Shown here one piece after another: positions 1-10,869 of a DNA stretch of 64,000 nt (its first letter is position 1; every line of letters begins with the position of its first letter). The stretch is from Paguma larvata (taxonomy: Eukaryota; Chordata; Mammalia; Carnivora; Viverridae), in the NCBI GenBank assembly GCA_030068075.1, contig CM057844.1, forward strand, positions 4,650,001 through 4,714,000, written 5' to 3'. A program made the translations under genes and the position numbers. The notes under the pieces are model-generated. The model was given only the letters and a program-made list of their open reading frames with translations, was not told the DNA's origin and made no database searches.

Positions 1-215
1 CCCAAAGATGGGACTGTGGTAGAATTCATTCTGTAGAGATCCCTGTGGGGTGTGGTTGAAGCTAGTCTTCACCTAAAGCCATGTCCTTACTTAGCAATTC
101 TCTTATCTTCTCCTGCTCCCCTCCCTCCCCTTTTCTTGAGGACACACCCACAAGAAATCGCTGAAACAAAAATCTTTATCTTAAGCTCTGCTTCTGGGGA
201 ATTCAACTTAAGGTA
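1..215 (+). mobile_element. 3' part of an ERVL-like LTR (partial)
   Basis: The segment ends in an AATAAA-like signal region and the phrase gctctgcttctggggaattc followed by aacttaagg. This resembles the R/U5 end of old mammalian ERVL LTRs of the LTR16/LTR33 kind. The 5' part lies outside the window. No internal viral coding sequence follows, so this looks like a solo LTR remnant. The subfamily is not assignable by eye. Confidence 0.45.
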
Positions 216-218
216 GAT

Positions 219-642
219 GTTGATATGGGTTGAATTGTGTCCCCTTCAAAAGATACGTTGAATTTCTAGCCCCTACCCTCTGTACTTGGGAATGTGCCTT
301 TATTTGGAAATAAGATCTCGGGAGACATAGTCAAGTTAGGATGAAGTTCTTAGGGTGAACTCTGATCAAGTATGACTGGTGTCATGTGAATACAGAGACA
401 CACAGGGAGGAGATGAGGCAGACTGGGGTGGTACAGCTATAAGCCAAGGAACACCAGCCAACACCGTCCATCAGAAATTGGGAAGCAGCAAGGAAGGGAA
501 GATTCTACCCCAAAAGAGTATGGCTCTGCTGACACTTTTATTTTGAACTTTTAGCCTCCAGAACTATAAAAGAATAAACTTCTATTGTTTTAAGCCAAGC
601 AGTTGGTGGTACTTTGTTATGACCATTCTAGGAAAACAACAG
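219..642 (+). mobile_element. MLT1-type MaLR LTR
   Basis: It opens with tgttgatatgggttgaattg and contains a 'ccttatttggaaataag' block. It ends with 'cctccagaactataaaagaataaact', 'gttttaagccaagcagt' and 'actttgttatgacc'. These are the characteristic 3' features of non-autonomous ERVL-MaLR (MLT1) LTRs, including the AATAAA poly(A) signal. It is a diverged solo LTR lying directly after the ERVL-like LTR end. Confidence 0.75.
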
Positions 643-1003
643 TAGTCCTGACACTCAGGTCCTTCTAAGGTTCTGCTTCGGTGTGAGCTTCACTAAGAAA
701 GGGGAGGGATACTGAGCAGGAACAGCGAGCTCTTAAGCCATGTCTTCCTACAGTATTCAGCGAAAGGTGGAGAAGGATCAAAAGACTAGGAAAAAAATCT
801 CTTTAACTAAGGGTGGGCTTCCCAGAGGGGGAGAATTTGGTGTGCTCTGAGCTCCCCAAACCCATTCATATATCGTAGATTCCTTCCTTTTGTCTGTGCC
901 TTATTCTTTCATGATCCACTGATAGAAGATTATTTCTTTTGCTTACTGCGCATCCATTCACTACCTTCATTGTCATGCATTACTTCAAAATAAAAACTTT
1001 TTT
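643..1003. other. Unassigned non-coding sequence
   Basis: I see no recognisable repeat, RNA gene or credible reading frame between the MLT1 LTR and the next SINE. Confidence 0.4.
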
Positions 1004-1240
1004 GGGGTGCGCCTAGATGGTTCAGTCAAACATCCGACTCTTGATTTGGGTTTATGTCATGATTCCGTGATTGCTGATATTGAGCCTTGCATCAGGCTCT
1101 GTGCTAACAGTGAGGAGTCTGCTTGGAATTCTCTCTCCTTCTCTCTCTGGCCCTCTCCCACTCACTCACATGGGCACGCACTTTCTCCCTCTCAAAATAA
1201 ATAAATAAACTTAGAAAATCTTTAAAAAATAATAAAAATA
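1004..1240 (+). mobile_element. CAN-SINE (SINEC_F-like)
   Basis: It starts with a ggggtgcgcctagatggttcag head derived from the tRNA-like consensus. It then has the 'tgagccttgcatcaggctctgtg' block, a CT-rich stretch, and a ctcaaaataaataaataaac tail followed by A-rich sequence. The order is complete but the copy is diverged. A short frame through it has no coding meaning. Confidence 0.9.
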
Positions 1241-1919
1241 AACATAAAATTTTGTGAAAACTAAGGGAAGGAAGGGTAGAATTTAGTACCCACCCGCTTG
1301 AAGAAATAGTTTTGTTTCAGTGGAGGGGAAACTCAGAGTGATTGGTGTTTGCTCTTGGGTTGTGCTTATTCTGATTATCCTAACCATCAGCAAATAATAG
1401 AAGGAAGCCAGAATGGTGCTTAAAACCATAAAGTCTCAGATCCAACCAGCTCTGTAAGTAGAAATTAGTTTGAATCTCCTGCTAAACATTTCATTTGTAT
1501 AAACCCATGAGCTGATCCTTAAGAAGAAAATAATACACTGTAGGTTATTTTTCTAAATTTTCATCTGTGCTCTTCACCTGCTCAAATTATCTCTGCCAGC
1601 ATTCTGTATGGTGAGTTTCTAGATGGCCACTGAGGATGGAGTGCAAGGAGACCTTCGTTGGAGTAAAGTACAAATAATTCCAGACCTGTTTTTAACCTTC
1701 ATAATTTCCCTCTTTAACAAGCAAATCAACAGTGGAATGACCTTCACTTGCTGTTCAGTGCCCCAGAGGCTGAGTCTGGGTTTGGAAGGACAAAGAGTGA
1801 TGAGCCAGAAGATTGCAAAAATGTAGGCAGGAAGAGAAAGCAATACCATTGTACACAGCATAAATGATAGAGCACTGTGGTCTTCATGTAATGCAATAAA
1901 ATAGCAAGTAGATTCCAAG
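1241..1919. other. Unassigned non-coding sequence
   Basis: No repeat family or coding signal is recognised. Small overlapping frames on both strands (about 60-107 codons) show no domain, signal peptide or splice context and are treated as chance. Confidence 0.4.
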
Positions 1920-2570
1920 GTGGGAAGTGTGAACTCGTACAACCTTCTGGGAAAGCGTTTGGCAATATCTATTAAAACTGAACATACACAGATCAGGGTG
2001 CCTGGGTGGCTCTATCAGTTAAAACTGAACATATACATACTCTGTGACCCAAATTCCACTTCTAGGTATGTATCCAAGAGAAATGAAAATCTCTTTCCAG
2101 CAAAAGACACACAAAAAGATTCAGAGCAGCTTTATTCATAAAAAGTCCCAAACTTACACAACTCAGTCTATCCATGGGCAGGAGAATGAGTAAGCAAATT
2201 AGGGCATACACATACAATATCCGACATGGCAACGGAACTAAATAAACCACTGCTACACCACAGCAATATGAATGAACCTCACAAGCGGAGTGTGGAGAAG
2301 AAAGCTAGGCACAAGAGTAAATGACAAATGATTGCACTGATATACAAATTTCAACACAGATGAAATGAATGCTCCACTGTTGAGGTCAGGATAACACATT
2401 TCCTTGATGAAGGGAGGGTGTTGGGGTGTGGAGAAGGTTTGGAGGGGCTAAGTGCTGGCTGCATGGTATGTTTGCTCAGTTTATGAAAATGCACTGGGCT
2501 GAAAACCTGCAATTTGTGTACTTCCTTCATATCTGTTAAACCAATTAAAACTCTACAAAAAAAAAGGTGG
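1920..2570 (+). mobile_element. L1M-type L1 3' end (sense)
   Basis: The run 'gacccaaattccacttctaggtatgtatccaagagaaatg' followed by 'tatgaatgaacctcacaa' is the classic C-terminal ORF2 region of ancient L1M elements. The 3'UTR-like part ends 'aaaactctac' plus poly(A) near 2560. It is 5'-truncated and full of stops. It carries the small SINE stub at 1991-2018. Confidence 0.75.
1991..2018 (+). mobile_element. 3'-truncated CAN-SINE stub
   Basis: These 28 bp contain only the 5' head of the SINE (gggtgcctgggtggctc). They sit between two copies of ttaaaactgaacatacaca, at 1972-1990 and 2019-2037, which differ at one base. The body and A-tail are absent. The host is an L1M 3' end whose reading continues across the second repeat. 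Confidence 0.6.
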
Positions 2571-2845
2571 AAATTCATCATCCTACTTTAGAACACACAC
2601 ACACCTCTTAAAAAAGCATATTTCATGAGACTGTAAATCATGCTGGAAATGATTAAATAAAGAATATAAGTAAACATCTTCAAACTGCAAAATTCTCATA
2701 AAAGAATGACAATTTCAAGTTAAGAAACACACCTCTCTTCCACATTCAACTGTTATGTTATGCTCTGGTTCACTACAGAGTCATTTCCAAAACAGACACA
2801 GCAGGAGAAACTCCAGCTTCGTAATTTAAGAATATTGAGAAAGAT
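2571..2845. other. Unassigned sequence with a short CA tract
   Basis: This AT-rich spacer lies between an L1M tail and a SINE. There is a five-unit (AC) run near 2594. No family is recognised. Confidence 0.35.
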
Positions 2846-3016
2846 GGAGTTCCTGGGTGGCTCAGTTGATTAAGCATCCAACACTTGATTCTGGCTCAGG
2901 TGGTGAATCTCACAGTTCAAGAGTTTGAGCCCCACATTGGGCTCTGTGCTGATTCTCTCTCTCCCTCTCTCTACCCCTTTCCCAATCATGCTCTCTTTCT
3001 CTCTCAAAAAAAAATA
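2846..3016 (+). mobile_element. CAN-SINE
   Basis: The head 'ttcctgggtggctcagttga', the block 'tttgagccccacattgggct', a CT-rich region and a ctctctcaaaaaaaaa tail are visible. The copy is shortened internally because it lacks the 'acagctcagagcctgg' block. Confidence 0.88.
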
Positions 3017-3344
3017 TCAAGAAAACTGATCTAGAGAGGATTCTCAGATTTGTTTTCTTAAGAGTTTGCTATTATCTTGAAGGTTTGCAGAGCAATGTCA
3101 TCCATCATAATAATAGAAGGGAATTTTTATACTTACTCCTTCAATGAAGATTTGGTGGTAAAATGGACACATTCCAAAAACTCAAATAAAATAAAGTTTC
3201 CATTTCTCAAGGCCAACAGGCCTGCCTTTTCTTCTTCATCACATATCAACAATCACCTGCTTTAGACCCTACTGAGTATTCAGCTAATGTTTGCCAAAAT
3301 ATTTGACCAACAGAGAGGTTTGAGGGAAAGCATCAGTGGTTAAT

Positions 3345-3510
3345 GTTGTTTGCTTCTGCCATCTGCTAGATAAGTGATACTAGACTCTCTATTTAAGCAT
3401 CCTGTGCCTCAGTTTCCACTTCTTTCATAGGGGATGATGACAACAGCCGGCTCATGGAGTTTTTGTGAGGACTGGATGAGTCAATGCCAGAGAAGTCTTG
3501 ACGCACGCTA
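3345..3510 (+). mobile_element. MIR element
   Basis: The phrases 'tgtgcctcagtttccac', 'ggggatgatgacaac' and 'tgtgaggactggatgagt' match the MIR core and 3' half in sense orientation. The copy is old, diverged and non-coding. Confidence 0.75.
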
Positions 3511-3772
3511 AACTCTAATTGAGAGTTCTCTCATATTGTCATTCTGCTGGTAACCTGACTTCTAATTCATCAATGTGGGATTATCTTGGGTAGAGAGTGC
3601 CACGTAGTAAGTAGCACATCACCGCTCAGAACTCCACTGGCACAGTGAGAACTTGCCCACGTGGGCACCCGCCTGTGGAAGAGCTCCAGGCTCCAAGCTC
3701 ACCACCTGCCCAGGGCACATCTGGGATCTAAATGCCTCCCACCTCCCCCATGCTCACCCACCCCTTCTCTGC

Positions 3773-3792
3773 CTGCTGCTGCTGCTGCTGCT
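3773..3792 (+). repeat. (CTG)6 trinucleotide repeat
   Basis: Six uninterrupted CTG units are followed by CTT. This is short, and no conserved reading frame surrounds it. Confidence 0.9.
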
Positions 3793-3864
3793 TCATACCC
3801 TTCTAATGTTCTCCTAATTCCTTACCCACTGGGGATGGTTTTACCCTGCATAGAATTCAGACTC

Positions 3865-5574
3865 TTTCCGGCATGGAGCCATTAGCAGAAAGAAACTCAG
3901 ATCTGTAATAACTGCTTAAAATGAACCAGCTGCCTCCATCAGGGGTCACCACACAGACCAGAAAACAAGGCGGCAGTCTTATAAAATATAGTTTTATTTG
4001 AATAAGACCAGTCCACATGGGATTAATTAAATACATCAATAGTGAGTGAAAGGGTGCATGTTGGATTTGCTCGTCCGCCTTTCCTATCACAGCTCTGGAA
4101 GGTTTAGCTTCTATTGCTTTTGTCTGCACGGGATTAAGAAGGAGGAGGTTGGACGGGGTTATTAAAAGAAAAAAGAGCATGCCTAGTGACCTAATTCCCT
4201 TCTGCATCTTTATCATGTACCGGGATGTACAAATCCCCATATGGGACAACAATGCAAATGAGTTTTACTGGAGAATAAAACATTTGAGACAAAAAAGAAA
4301 CATGAGTTTGTCATACAATATCACTGCAACTCATAATGCTCAGACTTTTAAAAAATGACATTCTATTATGGAGTTTTATTTCCTGTCCCGGTGGGCAGCC
4401 AACCACGCATAGCAATTCAGAATTCAAATACTGTACAAGGATATACAGTAACTACGATTCTCTGAGGATTTGAGCAAATGTCAGAAAACCAAGCCTGAAC
4501 TCAAATTTATTAGTTGGTGCTGATATCTAACCATTTTACGTAGACGCTGATAAGGCCATCTGGGAATCCCTTTCGCCATTAAGTGATTTAGAGGCCTCTA
4601 CAGAAATTTCCTTGTCTGCTACATTTCACGAAGCAGCACACCCCTCCCCCTGCAATAGCAAACCATGTGAAAACAGCAGTACTAGTTATGTACTCTTTCC
4701 AAAGCACATCTTTTTCTTCAAATGCTTATTTTTAGAAGACCCACAGACTGAAGGGGTTCTCATGAAATCTAAGCCAAAATGAGAGATGTGAAACAATTTT
4801 AAAATTTCAGTATTAGGGCTAAGAAAGAATCTTTCCCTTTCAGACACACTCTTCTCCTAACCTCACGCTTGCTGTTTGGTCCCTAGAGCTCTGCTGGAAA
4901 AACAAGCTCCAATGGATGGAAGCTTCTGGATTCATCTGGACCAAACTTAGCAGCAGAAATTAAGACTGAAAGAGTCCTGGGTGTTGGTGATCAGCATCCT
5001 AGTGTAGACTGGCCTGGGACTGGGGCTGGATGCACTTAGACAAGCAGCTTATTAGTCTAGTGCTCCATGTTCTCAATGTGCAATTGATACTTGGACCAAC
5101 TGAACTGGAGTTTTTCTTCTGGAGCTAAAATAGGAATTTGAGCTACAGTTCCACTCCCATGCTTTTGATTTCTCCTCTCTCTTTAGCTACCAACCACCCC
5201 CCTCCCTGTCTGCTGCTCTAATAGTATCTCCACCTTGTAACTGCCAAACTGTTCCTGAACCCACCCCAACAATGTCATGTGTATGATAAAATGTGGAGCT
5301 TTATTCTGCTATATGTAACTTGCATATTCATTGAACTTGGAAATGATCTCAGAACTTAAAAATAATTTTGAAAAGTCGGTTCGACAACATTTTAATTAGC
5401 AATAAGGACAGAGAAGCTTCTGGAATGGAAAGCTGAGATCTCTGTTTTTTGGGAAATGTGTAGGCTGGTCCAGGAGAGGGATGGGGAGTGGTGATTCCGT
5501 GCCTCTTGCATGTGCTCTAAGAGAAACCCCCAAGGAGGGTTTCTAACACAGCCTGGGGAAATGCAAAAGTGGCT
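3865..5574. other. Repeat-poor non-coding stretch
   Basis: About 1.7 kb shows no recognisable transposon and no convincing gene. AT-rich islands around 3980-4330 could be regulatory or old repeat, but nothing is diagnostic. Frames at 3857-4252 (minus) and 4149-4358 (plus) overlap each other and show no known motif. Confidence 0.35.
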
Positions 5575-5960
5575 TCTTGTCTAAGCTAAGTCTTAAAGGA
5601 CCATTAGGAACCAATCAGGCAAATGCAAGGAAGGACTGTCCAGGCATGAGTGAAACAGTGATGCTTTCATGGAGCTGTAAGCAGGCAGGAACTTTTGGGG
5701 TGTAAATTAAAAGGCAGAGGGGAACTAGCCACCCATCTTAAGAGGCTGGGGAACTTGAACTTTATCCTATACCTAACAGGGCACAGGTTCAAGAGGCCTA
5801 AAAAGTGGAGGAGGTGCAAGGTTAGATGTGCATTTCCATGGAGTCATTCTATTCCAGTGAATAGGTAAAGGGTAGGCCTGTGAAGGGTAGGGAGGATGGA
5901 GATCAGGTCAGGAGCTAATGCAATAATGGCAAATCTTACTTGAGTAGTGACAGCAGGACT
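5575..5960 (-). mobile_element. L2 fragment (antisense)
   Basis: Read on the plus strand it follows the reverse complement of the L2 3' region. Landmarks in order are 'taagtcttaaaggacca', 'ggcagaggggaactag', 'gaacttgaactttatcct' and 'gagctaatgcaataatgg'. It is heavily mutated and moderately supported. Confidence 0.55.
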
Positions 5961-5984
5961 GGTATAATAATCAAGGGCATGGTG

Positions 5985-6330
5985 GCAAACTCCCAGATTT
6001 CAGTGGACTTTGTACCATACAAACTTATTTCTTACTCACATCACAGTCTATGGGATAGTTTCCTGCTCAGTTGGAGGATTTTCCTCCAGTTGGTAGTGCA
6101 GCAGCCCTGACCCTTTTCTTCTTGTGGATCCACAATCCTGAGGGCCTCAGGTTCTCTGCATCTGAGTAGGAGGGAGCGAGAGAAGGTGGGAGAGGCTCAT
6201 CCGCTTCTTGGAGACCTTGGTGAGAAGGACACATATCATTTCCAGTTTCATAGATGAGAACCAGTCACACTGCCCATGCAAATACAAGGATGACTTGGAT
6301 CTGTAGTACTGACCTACCTGCAGGCTGGTA
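5985..6330 (-). mobile_element. MLT1-like LTR fragment (antisense)
   Basis: The phrases 'tattactcacatcacagtc' (diverged), 'ttggtagtgcagcagccc' and 'cacaatcctgagggcctcag' resemble antisense MaLR-type LTRs. The copy is old and its borders are approximate. Confidence 0.4.
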
Positions 6331-6579
6331 CCACGGATGCAAAGTATGAAGTTTTGGAGGACAGCCAGGTGTCCTTGCAAGAGGTGAGAGAAACATGGAG
6401 GAGTCGTATTGTTGGGATTTGGGGAGGATTTCTGTTTGGCTGAAAGTAGCAGGTAAATGGGGAAGGGTGTTACATTTTCTTTTCTGACTTAGATGATGGT
6501 AATACCACATGAGAGTTGAAAGATTAGAGAAAAAGCTATATTTCTTTGGGAAAGAGGATGCATTTTGCTAAGAGTGTAT

Positions 6580-7180
6580 CTTACGCCAGGTTTGCTGGAA
6601 ACAGACCTTGAGATGAGGGTGTGTGTGCATGTAACTTATTAAGGACACACTTCCAAGGAAGAATAATAAGGGAATGAGGAAGCAGGGTAGCCCAGGGAAT
6701 CAGCTGAGCAGGAATAAGATTTTGGGTTGATCCCATTCTCAGTCTGGTCCCACAGGGGAATTTTGGCACTTTCAGCATTCTGGGTGTGGAAGGCAGATAG
6801 AAGCAGAACCACACAAAAACTGGGGAATGAGAACAGGAGGTAATAAAAAGGATCCAAGGGCATTGGGCAGAACATCAAACAGTGTCTGTCACACAGTTCC
6901 TGTGGGTCAAGTGAGTAAGAAAAGTGAGCAGATGATGGGATATTTGTGTCTGGAAACTGACTGCTCAGGATGAGGGAGGCAGACCCAGGACTCTGCACAG
7001 CAGTGAAGGTTGAAGCTACCACAGTGCAGGAGATTGTTATGGGAGAGAGTATGCAAGAATAAAAGGTATAAGGGCTAGAACTTAGGGGAGTATCAATGCT
7101 TAAGAGTTGGGAGAGAGAAGATACAAGGAAGAAAATTGAGAACAAACGTCCAAAGAAGTAGGAGAACCAGGAAAATAGGG
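6580..7180 (-). mobile_element. ERVL-like LTR fragment (antisense)
   Basis: The sequence 'gaaacagaccttgagatgag', then 'tgtgcatgtaacttattaagg', then 'cttccaaggaag' mirrors the reverse complement of LTR16/LTR33-type LTR ends. A 220-codon minus-strand frame (6639-7301) crosses this LTR and the adjacent SINE. It is Ser/Leu-rich with no domain, so I do not call a gene. Confidence 0.4.
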
Positions 7181-7201
7181 GATCACCTGTCTCAGAGGGG
7201 G

Positions 7202-7331
7202 TGCTTTTTTTTAAAGTAGGCTTTACATCCAGTGTGAAGACCAACATAGGGCTTGAACTCGTGACCCCAAGATCAACACCTGAGCTAAGATTAAGAGTCA
7301 AATGCTAAACCAACTGAGCTACCCAGGTGCC
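7202..7331 (-). mobile_element. CAN-SINE, short form (antisense)
   Basis: The poly(T) at about 7205 is the tail. The antisense head reads 'ccaactgagctacccaggtgcccc'. It is flanked by the duplication cctgtctcaga at 7186-7196 and 7332-7342. The CT-rich block is largely missing, as in older CAN-SINEs. Confidence 0.85.
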
Positions 7332-7367
7332 CCTGTCTCAGAAGAGTTTTAAAAAGACAAGGACCAA

Positions 7368-7877
7368 ATGTCCATTGACTGATAAATGGATAAAGAAAAC
7401 GTGATACACACACACAGACACACACACACACACACACATACACACACACACACACACTGGAGTATTATTTGGTCATCAAAAAGAATGAAATCTTGACATT
7501 TTCAACAATGTGGATGGAACTAGAGTGTATTATGCTAAGCTAAATAAGTCAGTCAAAGAAAGACAAATATGATTTCACTCATATGTGGAATTTAAGAAAC
7601 ACAACAGATGAACATAGGGGAAGGGAAGGAAAAATATGAATAAAAACAGAGAGGGAGGCAAACCATAAGAGACTCTTAAATACAGAGAACAAACTAAGGG
7701 TTGCTGAAGGGGAGGTGAGCGAGGATTGGGCTAAATCGGTGATGCGAATTGGGGAGGGTACTTGTTGGGATGAGCCCTAGGTATTGTAAGTAAGTGATGA
7801 ATCATTGGGTTCTACTCCTGAAACCAATACTGCACTGTATGTTAACAACTTGGATTTAAATAAGTAAATTTAAAAAA
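7368..7877 (+). mobile_element. Carnivore L1 3' end, 5'-truncated (sense)
   Basis: It runs from an ORF2 C-terminal remnant (tgtccattgactgataaatg) through the 3'UTR, with 'aaaacagagagggaggcaaa', 'gagactcttaaatacagag' and 'actcctgaaaccaatactgc', to poly(A). The duplication aagac[aa]ggaccaaa at 7353-7367 recurs with one change at 7878-7892. A CA microsatellite lies inside. It is a useful sense-strand reference for the antisense copies elsewhere in the window. Confidence 0.9.
7405..7457 (+). repeat. (CA)n microsatellite within an L1 tail
   Basis: This imperfect CA run is interrupted by single GA and TA steps. It is located where L1 copies often gain an AC-rich expansion. Confidence 0.9.
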
Positions 7878-7892
7878 AAGACAAAGACCAAA

Positions 7893-8744
7893 ATTAAATC
7901 TGGCCATCTGGAGCCCATGCCCTATTTTGGCAAGAGCAGATTCTGTTTCATTTGGAAAACTCCTCCTGTTCCTGTCTTTATTCTTTAAAAAAAACTTTAT
8001 AACTTTGTATTTTATTTGTCAATGAGCATTGTGAGTTTATATGAAAATGCCAAAAGGGTTAAAGGAATACTTTGGCTTATTATTAATACCCAAAGGAGCT
8101 CACTTCTTACTCACTCTCACACCTAAGATATTTTATCATTCTGCAAGATAGGGCCTCCTCATTTCAATTAGTGGAAAGCTCACCATTAGCTAACTAATTA
8201 ATGCTATTCTCTCACATCTATTTTCTAATTACAGTCACCACTGAGGTTTTTTCACCCAAGTGGCCAGTGATGCTGTGGATTTATTTTAAATTTAGTTTGA
8301 CAATAACAAACACCTAATTAATGTTTATAAATATAATAAAATCCCTCCTGACGAGTTGTGGGTATTGCATACACTAGCAACTGGTTTATTAAAACATTAA
8401 TTGCAGTCGGATTTGTTTTGGGATTCGTGCATAATCCATTTAGTACATAGCAGGACTAACTCATTTTGAAGGGATTATGAATGAAATCCTCCACAAAGTC
8501 TTCCGTTTAATTCACATTGTAGTCAAGGAAAGGGAAAGTTTGCTTTCAGCAAATTCTGTGGCTCTTCAGCATTCTTCAGTGGCCTACTTCATTCATTCAT
8601 TCTTTCATTCATTCATTCATTCATTCATCCATTTAGTAAGTATTTGTCCAAAGACATCCATTGTGTGTATAACTCTGTGAAGATACCCAAAATGTGTTTA
8701 TAGAGTGTAAAGATGAACCCTGCAAAATTCAATCAATTGAATTC
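7893..8744. other. AT-rich, repeat-poor stretch
   Basis: There is no transposon except the ATTC microsatellite near 8588. The part from about 8160 to 8460 has many TAAT/ATTA cores and looks unlike the surrounding repeats. See findings. Confidence 0.35.
8588..8632 (+). repeat. (ATTC)n microsatellite
   Basis: The tandem CATT/ATTC units contain one CTTT interruption. They could be the expanded terminal ATTC repeat of an antisense L2, but too little flank is recognisable to claim it. Confidence 0.85.
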
Positions 8745-9250
8745 TACTTCTGGCTGGAGTGTAAATTGGTACCCCATTTTGGAGAATTTAAAGCATTTCC
8801 TAAAGCTGAATACATGCCTACTTTGTGACATCAATTATACTGCTAGGTATGGAAACAACAGTAATATGTCCACATGTTCACTAACAAGACACATATTAAA
8901 ATGTTCAGTGCAGCACTATTTATAATAGCCCTAAACTGGAAACTACCTGAATATCCATCAACAGCCAAATAGGTAAATAAGTTATGGAATATTCCCATAA
9001 TGGAATAATGTATAGCAATGAGAATGGACAATCTACAAAGTTCAAAAACAAGTGAAACTAATTGATGATGTCAGAAGTCAGGATAGTAGCTATCCTTAGA
9101 GATAGGTAGTAAATGAAAGCTTTTGAGGTATTGGTAATGTTGTCTTTTGATCTGGTTTCTAGTTATGTAAATACATTCAGTTTGTGAAAAATTTATTGAT
9201 TATGATTGATGAAACTTTTATGCATGTTTGATTTTAATAAAATTTGTAAA
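8745..9250 (+). mobile_element. L1M-type L1 3' end (sense)
   Basis: The phrases 'agtgcagcactatttataatagccc', 'actacctgaatatccatcaac' and 'gttatggaatattcccataatgg' are ORF2 C-terminal L1 signatures. The 3'UTR follows with 'tcagtttgtgaaaaatt' and an A-rich end near 9255. It is 5'-truncated and non-coding. Confidence 0.8.
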
Positions 9251-9303
9251 ACAAATAAAAACTCAATCTGTTAGCTAGAGACTTGCCTTTGTTTTTGTCT
9301 GTT

Positions 9304-9305
<2 letters not shown>

Positions 9306-9337
<32 letters not shown>

Positions 9338-9525
9338 GAGAGAGCCCATTTGAGTGAGTTGGGGGAGGCAGAGAGGAAGAGAGAGAGACAGAGAGAGAGA
9401 GAGAATCTTAAGCAGCCTCCATGCTCAGTGCATAGTCTGACTCAGGGCTTGATCTCAAGACCATGAGATCATGGCCTGAGCCAAAATCAAGAGTTGGATG
9501 CTTGACTGAGTCACCCAGGCATCCC
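9306..9525 (-). mobile_element. CAN-SINE (antisense)
   Basis: A roughly 29-nt poly(T) is the tail, followed by a GA-rich block and the reverse head 'gagtcacccaggcatccc'. The long intact tail suggests a fairly recent copy. No clear target-site duplication was seen. Confidence 0.9.
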
Positions 9526-9574
9526 TGTGAGTGCTTATTCTAATTTAAGTAGCTACATGATCATTTAGGTTTAA

Positions 9575-9770
9575 TCATTCATTCATTCCATGAGCATTTA
9601 TTGAGTACCTAATTAATTTGTAATGCTGATGGGTGTGAAGATATAAAAACACATCAATCATAGTCTTTAGTTCCAAGGTTTTCACAAGGCATCTGTGGAG
9701 AGAATCACATATAGTGTTACAGTACAATGTGGCCAGTGCTACGGTCACAGAGGAAGGGCATTTGGTTCAA
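9575..9770 (-). mobile_element. L2 3' end (antisense)
   Basis: The run 'catttattgagtacctaatt' preceded by ATTC repeats is the reverse complement of the L2 3' terminus. It degrades downstream. Confidence 0.6.
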
Positions 9771-9899
9771 GCTGGGTGGGTATGGTGAGATGTTCAGGAA
9801 AGGAGTAGAGAGCATTTGCTGCCTTATGTCTCTCAGCATCCCCTCACCCTATTTAGACAGGAGCCCTAAGTTTTATTTGTGAAGCAATTCATCACCCAT

Positions 9900-10320
9900 T
9901 TGCTCAAAGAAGGCCCAAACCTCTGGCCCCAGGACTAGAGCAAACAACCCAGGCCAAAGGCAAAAGCATATATCTTTCACTGGTTACATTGACTGGTTCA
10001 GAGATGAGGATATTTAACTTAAGCTAGTCTAATGCTAGCAAATTGCAGGAGTTGTTTAAAAGATGCTGAAAAAAAATTCCTTTCCTCTGTCTTGAAGATG
10101 GTGGGTCAGTGCTGTGGGAGCCATCTTGCTATAGAAAAAAAGTCACTATGTGGAGGCGAATGGGCTAAATCCTGACGCCAAGAGAGGCTATGCTCTAATG
10201 ACCTCAATGGAGCTGTAGTCAAGCTGAACCTGAGGGTTGCTCTACCATGGGACTTTGCAGTTAAATAAGCCAATAATTTCCATTGAAGCCCACTTGAATT
10301 GAATGTTATTGTTTTAAATG
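9900..10320 (+). mobile_element. Old MaLR-like LTR
   Basis: The phrases 'actggttcagagatgagga', 'ggagccatcttgctat' and 'ggactttgcagttaaataag' followed by 'ccaataatttcc' resemble the body and poly(A) end of a very old MLT1-class LTR. The borders are estimated. Confidence 0.4.
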
Positions 10321-10344
10321 TGTGACTGAAAGAGATTTAACTGA

Positions 10345-10520
10345 TACTGAAATTTTCCAAGAGGAGGTCATGTTCAAGTTGACCTTTGAAGGTACAGTAG
10401 GAGTTAGAATGATGGATGGGGAAGGGGCAACCCTCAAGGAAAATGCTACATCATGCCAGGAATAAATGGAATGAACTGTCAGGATCAGGTCAAGAACCCA
10501 AGAAATCTGATCTGGTTGTG
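10345..10520 (-). mobile_element. L2 fragment (antisense)
   Basis: The phrases 'gaggaggtcatgttcaagttgacc' (split), 'agtaggagttagaatgatgg' and 'catgccaggaataaatgg' resemble the inner 3' part of antisense L2. The support is weak to moderate. Confidence 0.4.
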
Positions 10521-10869
10521 GTTTGACTAAGAGGAATGAGTTAGATGTTGCACGCAGGGTTGGACCATGTTGCCTGTGGCCCATGCTGCTTGTGCCCTGC
10601 TCAGAGTCGTAGGACCCTCACAGTTCCTGCACGTGTGACAATTTCCTCCAGCGAGCACCTTCCCTTCTCTGGCTATAGGAGCAGACACTGCTTTTACACA
10701 AATGGAGTTGACGCCCCAAGGAGAAGCCTTCTACCCATGATTAATGGGTGTTAGTGAAATAATACCCCAACTTTTTCACCTCTCAATTGAGACACCTCTA
10801 AGGAATGTCCCACACCATCTCTCAGGGAGCCCACACAGGAACCTGCTCATTCGTGCCACTGGTATTGAT

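Noticed and set aside
3773..3792. CTG repeat as an expandable disease-type locus
   Set aside because: There are only six units, and no gene context supports it.
6639..7301. 220-codon minus-strand open frame
   Set aside because: It crosses the border of a SINE and an LTR-like segment, is Ser/Leu/Phe-rich low complexity, and shows no domain or splice context.
8588..8632. CRISPR-like tandem array
   Set aside because: This is a simple ATTC microsatellite with no spacers. No array of repeats with unique spacers exists in the window.
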